Position numbers and translations under genes: made by a program. Shown here one piece after another: positions 1-6,095 of a stretch of DNA of 10,891 nt. Below the pieces are notes generated by a model that worked only from the letters and a program-made list of their open reading frames with translations, made no database searches and was not told the origin of the DNA. The stretch comes from Bacillota bacterium (GTDB taxonomy: Bacteria > Bacillota > Clostridia > Oscillospirales > Acutalibacteraceae), in contig JAEWUH010000001.1 of assembly GCA_023397245.1 (NCBI GenBank), positions 1 through 10,891 on the forward strand, in the 5' to 3' direction. Position 1 is the first letter of the stretch, and each line of letters opens with the position of its first letter.

Positions 1-421
1 TCAGAAACCCGATGATATTTACGCCTGTTCCGCGTTCGGTTTTGCTGTCCGAAACATTGGCCTGAGGATTTCTCAGCAGCAAAGCAATCATATTTCTAAA
101 CTCTTGGCTATGCAGTGTCTCAATTTCATAACTGCCGTTTGTCTTCATGACGATGCAGGCGTCATATTTCTGCTTTACCAAATCGGAATGCGGCGGCTTT
201 TGGGATAATACGGTTATATCAAGCTGACTAGAGCTTCTGGGCAGGGAAGCGGTACTGCCCTGAGCAATCAGCGCCACATGCCCTTTTACTTGCTGTAGCC
301 CGGTGACATATACGGCTAATATTATGGTCAGCATTGTGATGACAGTCATCACAATGGTCGGAACCAGACGCGGAACTGTTCTGAGGTAATCATTTTTTAA
401 CACAGTCAAGAAAGTTTTCAT
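1..421 (-). CDS. ABC-2 type exporter membrane subunit, N-terminal part (runs off left edge)
   Basis: The reading frame opens with an ATG at 421 and stays open for about 140 codons to the window edge, so the C-terminal part is missing. The protein starts MKTFLTVLKNDYLRTVPR, then has one clear membrane helix at about residues 18-40 (rich in V, I, T, L), followed by a soluble segment of about 100 residues. A single N-terminal helix followed by a large extracytoplasmic domain is the usual layout of long ABC-2 permeases. The start codon overlaps the stop of the preceding permease gene (ATGA), which indicates translational coupling and one transcript. It probably forms a transporter with that permease and the ATPase. 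The substrate cannot be told; drug or peptide export is common for this arrangement. Confidence 0.8.
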   Translation of the reverse strand, partial: MKTFLTVLKNDYLRTVPRLVPTIVMTVITMLTIILAVYVTGLQQVKGHVALIAQGSTASLPRSSSQLDITVLSQKPPHSDLVKQKYDACIVMKTNGSYEIETLHSQEFRNMIALLLRNPQANVSDSKTERGTGVNIIGFL

Positions 422-1158
422 AGATAATCCTCCGTTCTGAAAACCAGGCGGCAGCCAACCACAAGAAGTGCAGAAATTAAGGAACTGCCAATCAATACAG
501 GCCAAAAATAAACCAGACTATTGTCACAGGCGATGGCAAAAAACGCATCGTTCAGCCATTTGACGGGGGACAGCCGTGAAACAAAGGCAAGCGTGCTGCC
601 CATGCCGTCCAGGGAAAAAAACGTGCCGCCAAGGAATCCCAAAATGCTGATCAGCGTACTCAAAAGGGTACTCGTCGTTTCTTCGCAATGAAAGACGCAG
701 CAAAAAAATACGCCCAATGCCGCTGACGCGAACTCTACCGGCGCCATAAGCAGGATAAACCAGATGGGGTTGCTGCCCAGCGTAATGCGGAGTATGGGGC
801 ACAGGATTACAATAAGCAAAACATGAAGGAAATAGTCGAATATAAATGAGGACAATATTTTTGAAAAATAGATGGGGAAGGGGCCGACCGGTGAATAGAT
901 AATACGCAGGTTCGGCCGTTTGATATCACGCTCCATAAAGCAGTTGGAAGCCGTCATCGCACCGTTAAGCACACCATAAATAAGAAAGGTAACCGCATAA
1001 TATTGATAAGCGTCTTTAACATCTGCGTAGTTTCCGCCGCAAAGGAAGCCCATGATCAGGATTAAGGCTGCGGCAAATATCGTGTTGTATCCCAGAAGTA
1101 CGGGATTTTTGAAAAGATTGATCAAATCCATTTTAAGAACCGAAAGGAATCGGCGCAT
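418..1158 (-). CDS. ABC-2 type transporter permease, 246 aa
   Basis: This is an integral membrane protein with about six predicted helices (roughly residues 20-40, 51-71, 104-126, 131-155, 163-182, 217-239). Its N-terminus (MRRFLSVLKMDLINLFKNP) is a short amphipathic segment of the kind seen in ABC-2 permeases, and LSPVKWLNDAFF near residues 196-207 resembles their conserved region before the last helix. The ATG at 1158 has an AAGGAGG site at good distance. It lies 16 bp after the ATPase gene and overlaps the next permease by 4 bp, so ATPase, permease and permease form one operon. By family it would form the membrane pore of an exporter powered by the ATPase. The cargo is unknown. Confidence 0.88.
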   Translation of the reverse strand: MRRFLSVLKMDLINLFKNPVLLGYNTIFAAALILIMGFLCGGNYADVKDAYQYYAVTFLIYGVLNGAMTASNCFMERDIKRPNLRIIYSPVGPFPIYFSKILSSFIFDYFLHVLLIVILCPILRITLGSNPIWFILLMAPVEFASAALGVFFCCVFHCEETTSTLLSTLISILGFLGGTFFSLDGMGSTLAFVSRLSPVKWLNDAFFAIACDNSLVYFWPVLIGSSLISALLVVGCRLVFRTEDYL

Positions 1159-1174
1159 GATTTTCCCTCCTTAT

Positions 1175-2113
1175 TCAGTCGCGCAGTTTACGTCCGGTTA
1201 GCTTTAAAAACACCGTTTCAAGGCTTGCCGGCTCGCTTGTGATATTCCGTATTTTTTCGCCGCTGTCGCTTAATACCGTAATGATCCGGTCGAGATTTTC
1301 CACACCCTTGAGGGAAGTGATTTCTATGATGCCGTCATTAATTTTAGCGGATTTTACTCCCTCAACAGCATAGAAATCGCTTTCTTTCAAATTGCCGTTT
1401 TCTTCGACTTCAATGGTATAATGCCGTTCATTTTCTATATCTTCCTTGAGTGATTCTTTCGTCCCTTCAGCAATGATTGAGCCGTGATCCATGATGATGA
1501 TCCGTGAGGATATGACCTCCACCTCTTCCATATAGTGAGTCGTGTAGATGACGGTCATACCTCCATCACGCAGCTTTTTGATTGAACTTAAAATATGGTT
1601 GCGGCTTTGGGGATCAATTCCCACGGTCGGTTCGTCCATGATCACCAACTCGGGACGGTGTGCAATCGCACAGGCAATATTAAGCCTGCGCTTCATTCCG
1701 CCGGAAAAAGTCTTTACTTTATCGTGACGGCGTTCCTCCAGTCCTGCAAACGCAAGCGCTTCGTTTACCGCTTTTGTAAGTCTGACTCCGTGAAGCCCGT
1801 ACAGGGAAGCAAAAAACCGGAGATTCCGTTCCGCACTCAGTTCTTCATACAAGGCGATATCCTGAGGCACTATGCCCATTGACTGCTTGTAGGTGCGAAG
1901 CTTGTGCCCGATTTTTTCGCTCTTGAAACGGATTTCACCACCGCTTTTATCCAGCGCTGCCGTAAGGATATTGATTGTGGTGCTTTTCCCGGCTCCGTTT
2001 GGACCAAGGATGCACAAAACCTCGCCTTGGTGAACTTCAAAGCTGATCCCTTTTAACACTTGCTTTTCCTTAAAGCTTTTGGACAGATTATTGATTGTCA
2101 GAAAATTTTCCAT
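1175..2113 (-). CDS. ABC transporter ATP-binding protein (ABC-2 / drug-export type), 312 aa
   Basis: Complete nucleotide-binding protein: Walker A GPNGAGKST at residues 37-45, Q-loop Q84 (IVPQD), signature FSGGM at 136-140, Walker B LVIMDEP at 156-162 and switch His193 (TTHYMEE). The roughly 90 residues after the ATPase domain match the C-terminal extension common in DrrA/BcrA/NatA-like exporters. The frame is open upstream to 2170, but the ATG at 2113 is chosen because AGGAG lies 9 nt before it and the conserved domain starts there (MENFLTINNLSKSF). It hydrolyses ATP at the inner membrane face for the two permeases encoded after it. No regulator gene is adjacent. A TATAAT-like box (minus strand, 2230-2235) lies upstream but has no good -35. 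Confidence 0.92.
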   Translation of the reverse strand: MENFLTINNLSKSFKEKQVLKGISFEVHQGEVLCILGPNGAGKSTTINILTAALDKSGGEIRFKSEKIGHKLRTYKQSMGIVPQDIALYEELSAERNLRFFASLYGLHGVRLTKAVNEALAFAGLEERRHDKVKTFSGGMKRRLNIACAIAHRPELVIMDEPTVGIDPQSRNHILSSIKKLRDGGMTVIYTTHYMEEVEVISSRIIIMDHGSIIAEGTKESLKEDIENERHYTIEVEENGNLKESDFYAVEGVKSAKINDGIIEITSLKGVENLDRIITVLSDSGEKIRNITSEPASLETVFLKLTGRKLRD

Positions 2114-2170
2114 TTGAATCATCTCCTGTATAGAATGATACCGGAGAAATTCAATTTTGGCATCAACCAT

Positions 2171-2445
2171 TCGGCTGATTTGAGAGGTTGATTTTTAGAT
2201 TTTTATATCTTCTACAAATTTTAGACAGTATTATAATAGAAAAAAGGCCTTGTTCAGGATGTCAATTATGACAATCCTGAACAAGGCCATATGGTAAATA
2301 TATTGAGACCTACTATTACACGAAGCAAATTTACTGGATGCTAGACTGTTTTAGTGCTGCAAAGATTGACAATGAAATTCTTAATGATTATTTTTTGTCT
2401 AGCTTTTCTTGAACTTTTTATAACGTGTATTTTAGATAAAACCTG
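2171..2445. other. AT-rich intergenic region
   Basis: No convincing gene. It holds the long hairpin at 2246-2288 and, between that and the hydrogenase relic, AT-rich DNA with a spaced inverted repeat GCTAGAC (2340-2346) / GTCTAGC (2397-2403). A symmetrical ATTATAAT at 2230-2237 could serve as a -10 box on either strand. No matching -35 is visible for the ABC operon. Confidence 0.5.
2240..2288 (-). terminator. Long intrinsic terminator hairpin
   Basis: The arms starting GGCCTTGTTCAGGAT at 2246 and ending ATCCTGAACAAGGCC at 2288 pair perfectly over 15 bp. An inner GTCA/TGAC pair closes a 4-nt loop, with one bulged A. On the minus strand the hairpin is followed by six T (2245-2240). It would stop minus-strand transcripts coming from the CooT/hydrogenase-relic side and insulate the ABC operon. 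Confidence 0.85.
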
Positions 2446-2618
2446 TTATTTTTGCTGATTGTAATTCACATGCAGAAGCTTATGAGTTTTACCCTTCAGC
2501 AGGCCTGCATAGTGTGATGTAATGTCCGGATTCTCTTCAGAGCGCTTAACACTGCACATCTTGTCTGCCGCGTACAGGCCTTCGCTGCGCTTTTTTTACA
2601 TGCAGACTGCCCACCGGC
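2446..2618 (-). pseudogene. Decayed C-terminal fragment of an [FeFe]-hydrogenase
   Basis: Reading the minus strand from 2590 to a TAA at 2446-2448 gives about 47 residues including EGLYAADKMCSVKR, SEENPDI and THKLLHVNY. From memory of the family, this resembles the last part of [FeFe]-hydrogenases (HydA/HndD/HymC), where a KSHENP motif, a Tyr, and H(E/K)LLH..Y close the small-subunit domain. In that frame there is a TAA at a run of seven A (plus-strand T at 2591-2597). Just upstream, in another frame, AGGQS could be a degraded form of the GGGQP stretch that precedes this tail. There is no start codon with a ribosome binding site, no H-cluster cysteine motif, and CooT ends only about 35 bp upstream. 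I read it as a frameshifted, deleted remnant. Homology was judged by eye. Confidence 0.6.
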
Positions 2619-2651
2619 TGTCTGTTTCAATAATAGTACAATTGCCCATTT

Positions 2652-2861
2652 TCACAATGTTTCCGAATGGGTTGGCTTTAAGTAAATATTATGTTCTACA
2701 AGTTCCATCCTTTTAATCTCAGCTAAAATGGTTTTTCGTTCACCATATATATTTTCCAGATAAAGTTTCCCATCTTCCTGCGGAATTATCGTATCTACCG
2801 CATCAAGAAAAAGATTTGTTTTTCCGTCATCTGTTTGCAGATAAACATTTGCCTCACACAT
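2652..2861 (-). CDS. CooT family nickel-binding protein, 69 aa
   Basis: Small cytoplasmic protein starting MCEANVYL, with a C-terminal half (GKLYLENIYGERKTI, then IKRMELVEHNIYL) that fits the CooT family: short beta-rich proteins whose Rhodospirillum member binds Ni(II) as a dimer through the Cys directly after the initiator Met. That Cys2 is present here. An ATG two codons earlier (2867) is only 3 nt from AAGGAG, whereas the ATG at 2861 is 9 nt away and gives the conserved Met-Cys start, so 2861 is chosen. It lies downstream of the hypB-like gene but is separated from it by a terminator, so it probably has its own promoter. Expected role: nickel storage or delivery to a nickel enzyme, in R. 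rubrum carbon monoxide dehydrogenase. The target here is unknown. Confidence 0.8.
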   Translation of the reverse strand: MCEANVYLQTDDGKTNLFLDAVDTIIPQEDGKLYLENIYGERKTILAEIKRMELVEHNIYLKPTHSETL

Positions 2862-2891
2862 AATCATTCACTCCTTAGTTGATTATTAATC

Positions 2892-2920
2892 ATCATATTT
2901 GCATAGGACCAAAGCTTGAA
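2892..2920 (-). promoter_or_regulatory. Possible promoter for the CooT gene
   Basis: On the minus strand a TATGAT (-10, 5 of 6 consensus) stands 17 bp after a weak TTCAAG (-35, 3 of 6). It lies between the upstream terminator and the CooT ribosome binding site, where a promoter is needed. Confidence 0.35.
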
Positions 2921-2946
2921 TTGTGTACTGTGATAACCCAAAATGA

Positions 2947-2992
2947 AAATAAATAAACCCACGTAGAGCTGAAAGCCCTTCATGGGTTTAAT
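2947..2992 (-). terminator. Intrinsic terminator of the ECF-methyltransferase-HypB operon
   Basis: On the minus strand AAACCCA and TGGGTTT pair as an outer 7-bp stem around an inner AGGGC/GCTCT stem, followed by a T-rich tail (TTTATTTATTTT). It lies about 120 bp after the hypB-like stop codon and before the CooT gene. Confidence 0.7.
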
Positions 2993-3110
2993 TAATTGCA
3001 TATAATTTGAAATGTTGATTCCGTAGGATCTTCATGATCCTATTTTCATGATTATCGCACAGTTGAATAATTCTGTCAATAGAATTATTTCAATTTGGTT
3101 CTAAAAGGGA

Positions 3111-3764
3111 TTATTTCATCTCTTCGTATTTTTTTCTCAAATAATCGCAAAGAGCAGCAATGCCAGTCTCCGGCACATCATTTTTAATGCTCACTTCAAA
3201 AACAGGTGCCTGAGATACTGCACGAAGGCCCTTGAGAAAATTCTCGCTGTCGAATCCGACAGCTTCCTTAAGGTCACACTTAGTCAATGCAACAACATCA
3301 ATGTAGCTGAACATTGGTACATATTTAAACGGCTTATCGTCACCTTCCGGCACACTTGCGGCAAGCAAGCGAACAGATTCGCCCAAGTCGAATTCGGCAG
3401 GACAGATAAGATTGCCGACATTTTCAATAAACACAATTGCATCCTTCATGTCAATCTGCTCGGCTCCGTCTCTGATCACGCGTGAATCCAAGTGGCATTC
3501 GCCGCAGGTGTTGATTTGAGATGAATGGATTCCCTGCTTTTCAAGGTTTTCAGCGTCAATGGATGACGCAATATCGCCTTCAATAACACCAACAGGGATG
3601 TCTTTCAATCCTCTCGCAATTGCTGAAATAAGTGTTGTTTTACCGGCACCGGGGGCTCCCATGAGATTGACAGCTAATATATGCCGATCAGCGAAATACC
3701 TGCGGTTTTCTTCTGCCAGTTTTTCATTTCCCTCAAGTAATTCTTTCATAATAATGACTTCCAT
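3111..3764 (-). CDS. hypB: HypB-type nickel metallochaperone GTPase, 217 aa
   Basis: SIMIBI-class GTPase: Walker A GAPGAGKT (residues 36-43), the HypB block GDIASSIDAE (63-72), CGECHLD (87-93), ENVGNLICP (114-122) and guanine-specificity TKCD (161-164). Cys90-His91 and Cys121 match the metal site at the dimer interface of HypB proteins; Cys87 adds a possible fourth ligand. It lacks the N-terminal CxxCGC and His-rich stretches of some HypBs, so it is the short form. The ATG at 3764 has AAAGGTGA 6 nt upstream; Met6 is an alternative start. In NiFe-hydrogenase maturation HypB works with HypA, but no hypA or hydrogenase gene is adjacent. Its partners here (ECF S component, methyltransferase, CooT) suggest nickel delivery to another target. 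Confidence 0.88.
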   Translation of the reverse strand: MEVIIMKELLEGNEKLAEENRRYFADRHILAVNLMGAPGAGKTTLISAIARGLKDIPVGVIEGDIASSIDAENLEKQGIHSSQINTCGECHLDSRVIRDGAEQIDMKDAIVFIENVGNLICPAEFDLGESVRLLAASVPEGDDKPFKYVPMFSYIDVVALTKCDLKEAVGFDSENFLKGLRAVSQAPVFEVSIKNDVPETGIAALCDYLRKKYEEMK

Positions 3765-3830
3765 ATTAATTCACCTTTCCTATGCAAATTATTTTAATAT
3801 TCTTATATAAATAGCCTTTACCACATGTCT

Positions 3831-4424
3831 TTACTCTGTGATTGCTTTCTTGGTGCCAGAGAAAAAATAAATTTCAGAAGTATCAACAATCATATCGATG
3901 TTAAAGAAATCGGAAAACTCAGCAGCTTCCTCCTTTGCAGACCGTAGCGGCCAGGAAATTTGGCTCACCATTTTACCAGAATGGCAGTGGTTGATGGCGC
4001 TCCTGCCTTCACAATGTGCAACTATGAATCTTCCGCCCACTTTAAGCATTTTAGATATATGTTTAGCAAGTCTTGTCTTATCTGGGAAATGGGGATAGGC
4101 ACTAAATATCATTGCTGTGTCAAATTCTGTTTCATGCACATCAAACAAATCAGATGCCAGTAAATGCAAACGTGAATCGGCGAACTTATCATGGGCTTTT
4201 GCAATCATTTTATCGGACAGATCAACGCCTAAAATCATGGCCGGATTACGCAAAAGCATTTCAGAAAACATTACACCTGTTCCACAGGCAATATCTATAA
4301 TACGTGAGCCCGAAGTAATACCTGCAAGAGTCACGATTGCAGCGATCTTTTTCTGGTCGCATTTGCAGCTATTATCCCATGTCTCAGCGTATTTATCAAA
4401 AAATTGTTTTATTTCATTTGACAT
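3831..4424 (-). CDS. Class I SAM-dependent methyltransferase with a His/Cys cluster, 197 aa
   Basis: Rossmann-fold methyltransferase: motif I IDIACGTG at residues 43-50, acidic motif II GVDLS at 66-70, and FDTAMIFSAYPHF (101-113) as the motif IV region. After the fold, AHCEGRSAINHCHSG (136-150) places His137, Cys138, His146, Cys147 and His148 close together, and CKC sits at 20-22. These are possible metal ligands, although no standard SAM enzyme needs them. The start at 4424 (MSNEIKQ) is chosen over an ATG at 4442 because a GGGTGGG stretch precedes it at suitable distance, while nothing precedes the other. It lies 25 bp after the ECF gene and 66 bp before hypB in one operon. The substrate is unknown; context suggests a metal-linked small molecule, which is inference. 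Confidence 0.8.
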   Translation of the reverse strand: MSNEIKQFFDKYAETWDNSCKCDQKKIAAIVTLAGITSGSRIIDIACGTGVMFSEMLLRNPAMILGVDLSDKMIAKAHDKFADSRLHLLASDLFDVHETEFDTAMIFSAYPHFPDKTRLAKHISKMLKVGGRFIVAHCEGRSAINHCHSGKMVSQISWPLRSAKEEAAEFSDFFNIDMIVDTSEIYFFSGTKKAITE

Positions 4425-4449
4425 ATCTATATTCCCACCCATAAATAAA

Positions 4450-4977
4450 TTACACTTTTTGGCGAACTATAATTTTTGCTTTTTCTAAAGCTATAACAAG
4501 CACAGGAATCAAGATAATTTGAATTAGAATTCCAGGCAACGCCTGAGCAAAAGAACCTGAGATGAAGGCTGCAAACCCGTAAGGTTTACTTGCCATATTC
4601 ATAAAGACAGCATTCGCTGCACCCGAAACAATGCGTCCGCCAAGCATTGCACAGATCAACGCCGGATAAACGTTCCATTTGAATTTCTGATAAAAAAGCC
4701 CCGTCAATGCACCATAAGCACAAAGCTCAAACATCATAGCAGTTGCCACTGGAAAAATCGGTGGCATTCCAGTTGCGATTGAAGACAGAAGCGGTACAAT
4801 AAATCCGCATACTGCTCCATATTGCCATCCGAAAATTAGGCCGCAGAGCAGAACAGGAATATGCATTGGCAAAAAGGTTGTTCCAGCGCCAAACATATGA
4901 AAGAATGTGGGCAACACGAGCCCAAGAGCTATACACAGTGCGGTTCCAGTAAGGTTTACAGTCATTGTTTTTTTCAT
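4450..4977 (-). CDS. ECF transporter S component, 175 aa
   Basis: Very hydrophobic protein with about six membrane segments, matching the substrate-binding S subunit of energy-coupling factor importers in size and layout. Landmarks are LPMHIPVLLCGLIFG (36-50), a Pro-rich stretch SSIATGMPPIFP (65-76) and FELCAYGALTGL (83-94). The MHIP stretch recalls the N-terminus of CbiM/NikM metal-specific S subunits but here it is internal, so substrate identity does not follow. The ATG at 4977 is preceded by GGGGAG at 7 nt; an upstream Met at 5031 lacks a site. No EcfA/EcfT genes are nearby, so it presumably uses a shared energising module encoded elsewhere. It is the first gene of the ECF-methyltransferase-hypB group; nickel or a nickel complex is a reasonable guess for its cargo. 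Confidence 0.82.
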   Translation of the reverse strand: MKKTMTVNLTGTALCIALGLVLPTFFHMFGAGTTFLPMHIPVLLCGLIFGWQYGAVCGFIVPLLSSIATGMPPIFPVATAMMFELCAYGALTGLFYQKFKWNVYPALICAMLGGRIVSGAANAVFMNMASKPYGFAAFISGSFAQALPGILIQIILIPVLVIALEKAKIIVRQKV

Positions 4978-5036
4978 GATATATCTCCCCACAAGAGTTT
5001 TTGATAAAAAGCAGAAAATGTTAAGTCTCAATCATA

Positions 5037-5078
5037 ATAAAAGCCCGTAGATTTAGCAGGATGCCGAACCTACGAGTT
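5037..5078 (-). terminator. Intergenic terminator or attenuator hairpin
   Basis: On the minus strand CTCGTAG pairs with CTACGGG (one G-T) and pairing continues with mismatches to a short loop, followed by CTTTTATT. It lies between the two small membrane-protein genes and the ECF gene, about 65 bp before the ECF start. Only a weak promoter (TTGAGA, 17 bp, TTTATC) is visible between it and the ECF gene, so partial read-through into the ECF operon is possible. Confidence 0.65.
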
Positions 5079-5113
5079 TTTTACTTTAAAATACAGTCCA
5101 ATGAGATTACTTT

Positions 5114-5422
5114 CTATTTGTTTTGGAATGAACCCTTACGAAAAGACTTGAATACATTTTTAGGATCCTTGTACAAAAGGATAATAACCCACAGCGCCAG
5201 TCCACAAAGTACTACAGTGAAACCTAACAAAGCATCATTGACGCTAAACTCGAGAAATGGTTCTCCCTCTTTAATGCAGAAAAATCCATCTACCAGCCAC
5301 ATAATTGAAGCACCCCAGTACATAAAACACAGTATGCTGACCTTGTAAAGATTATTGGGCGCCTGAACATACCATACTACCGTAGCAGTCACAGCTGCCA
5401 GTAAAGTAATTAACAAACACAT
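5114..5422 (-). CDS. Small membrane protein of unknown function, 102 aa
   Basis: I do not recognise this family. The protein starts MCLLITLLAAVTATVVWYV and has three predicted membrane helices (about residues 2-20, 27-48 and 62-84), with a basic cytoplasmic-looking tail (KDPKNVFKSFRKGS). Cys2, Cys32, Cys49 and Cys73 lie in or near the helices, and the second helix ends in DGFFC. The frame is open upstream to 5569, but the ATG at 5422 is chosen because AGGAGG, inside the last codons of the preceding gene, lies 9 nt before it. It begins 4 bp after that gene's stop, so the two are translated from one mRNA and their products probably act together in the membrane. The nearby ECF, HypB and CooT genes hint at metal traffic, but nothing in the protein proves it. 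Confidence 0.75.
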   Translation of the reverse strand: MCLLITLLAAVTATVVWYVQAPNNLYKVSILCFMYWGASIMWLVDGFFCIKEGEPFLEFSVNDALLGFTVVLCGLALWVIILLYKDPKNVFKSFRKGSFQNK

Positions 5423-5426
5423 TTTT

Positions 5427-5843
5427 TTAGTCCTCCTGCGTCGCGTTCGCCATAACGGATTTTCTTTTATAGATATGGTCTGCCACAATAACCATAACAA
5501 CCCATACGAGTGTAACCAGTATTGCCATTGACACGCCGACCGTTGCAATTTCATGCAGCATAGGTGCAATATCCGCCGGGTTGTTCATTGCTGTTAAAAA
5601 TGGTGGCCATGGAACGACCTCACCATGCCAGATGTGCTCGATAGCCAGTAAAAAAGCACCGCCCCATAAAAGATTTGTCAGCCAGCTTAATTTACGGCTC
5701 CAAGGAATACTGGTTTCATCGTGGTTATCAGAAATTGCGGTTTTAGAGTTCAGAGTTACCTTTTGTGCTTCTTTCTTTTCTACGCTCTTTTTAACAATTG
5801 TCATAACAATAGCCTCTACTGTAGGTGCCAAGAAACATGCCAT
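5427..5843 (-). CDS. Small His-containing membrane protein of unknown function, 138 aa
   Basis: Family not recognised. The N-terminus MACFLAPTVEAIVMTIVKKS is a short hydrophobic segment, followed by a charged linker (about 20-48). Then come a helix at about 52-70 that ends in EHIWHGE and a long helix at about 97-121 that begins MLHEIATVG. His70, His73 and His97 would all sit near the same membrane face, joined by a Pro/Trp-rich loop (VVPWPPFL), so a bound metal or cofactor is conceivable. The ATG at 5843 has AAGGAGG 8 nt upstream; the longer frame from a TTG at 5861 would start on the ribosome binding site itself and is rejected. It is the first gene after the promoter at 6096-6124 and is coupled to the 102-aa membrane protein. 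Confidence 0.75.
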   Translation of the reverse strand: MACFLAPTVEAIVMTIVKKSVEKKEAQKVTLNSKTAISDNHDETSIPWSRKLSWLTNLLWGGAFLLAIEHIWHGEVVPWPPFLTAMNNPADIAPMLHEIATVGVSMAILVTLVWVVMVIVADHIYKRKSVMANATQED

Positions 5844-5886
5844 AGAAATTTCCTCCTTCAATATGTATCAGTGTTTTATTTACGAC

Positions 5887-5900
5887 GCGCAAATTTGCGC
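5887..5900. promoter_or_regulatory. Perfect 14-bp palindrome before the 138-aa gene
   Basis: GCGCAAATTTGCGC is perfectly symmetrical and flanked by ACGA and TCGT at slightly unequal distances. It lies about 44 bp upstream of the start codon, downstream of the promoter. It could be a repressor operator or a hairpin in the mRNA leader. No matching regulator gene is in the window. Confidence 0.4.
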
Positions 5901-5941
5901 ATAATCGTCCTTTTATTTGGGCCGAAGCATGCAAAAAAACA

Positions 5942-5984
5942 TAAAAAGGCTGTTGACCTGCTTATAAGCAGGTACAACAGCCTT
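5942..5984 (-). terminator. Terminator-like hairpin inside the leader of the small membrane-protein operon
   Basis: AAGGCTGTTG (5946-5955) pairs with CAACAGCCTT (5975-5984), and the inner ACCTGCTTATAAGCAGGT stacks on top with one bulged base. On the minus strand five T follow. It lies about 105-145 nt after the predicted transcription start and about 100 nt before the first start codon, so it would end transcription before the gene unless overridden. Confidence 0.8.
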
Positions 5985-6095
5985 CATGACCATTATAAAC
6001 TTAAAAATATTATTATTCTAGATTACTCTAGCAAATTAATAAAACAAATTAGCTTCTGCAATCTCGCTGCCTTCATGACAACATATTATAATGAC

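Larger units (their letters stand above)
5844..6088 (-). ncRNA. Candidate regulatory leader RNA (or short terminated sRNA)
   Basis: Inferred transcript from the start near 6088 to the 138-aa gene. In order on the minus strand it contains GTCATGAAGGC (6079-6069), a hairpin CTAGA-GTAA-TCTAG with a GNRA-type loop (6031-6018), a second exact copy of GTCATGAAGGC (5990-5980) that runs into the terminator 5' arm, the terminator, then the 14-bp palindrome. Promoter, structured segment, terminator, then gene is the layout of transcription-attenuating riboswitches. I see no match to T-box, cobalamin, NiCo or other leader classes I know. No ligand can be named. Confidence 0.4.

Noticed and set aside
2372..2458. 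Plus-strand 28-codon frame MKFLMIIFCLAFLELF, a possible membrane peptide
   Set aside because: The hydrophobic run fits AT-rich DNA; there is no ribosome binding site or promoter, and it runs against the relic.
2522..2716. Plus-strand 64-aa reading frame
   Set aside because: It has no ribosome binding site, overlaps the CooT 3' end, and the opposite strand explains the sequence better as a hydrogenase relic.
4117..4488. Plus-strand 123-aa reading frame opposite the methyltransferase gene
   Set aside because: It is a shadow of the methyltransferase, with no ribosome binding site and no recognisable motif.
5844..6088. Match to a known riboswitch (NiCo, cobalamin, T-box)
   Set aside because: I could not find the conserved core sequences of these classes; only the general layout fits.
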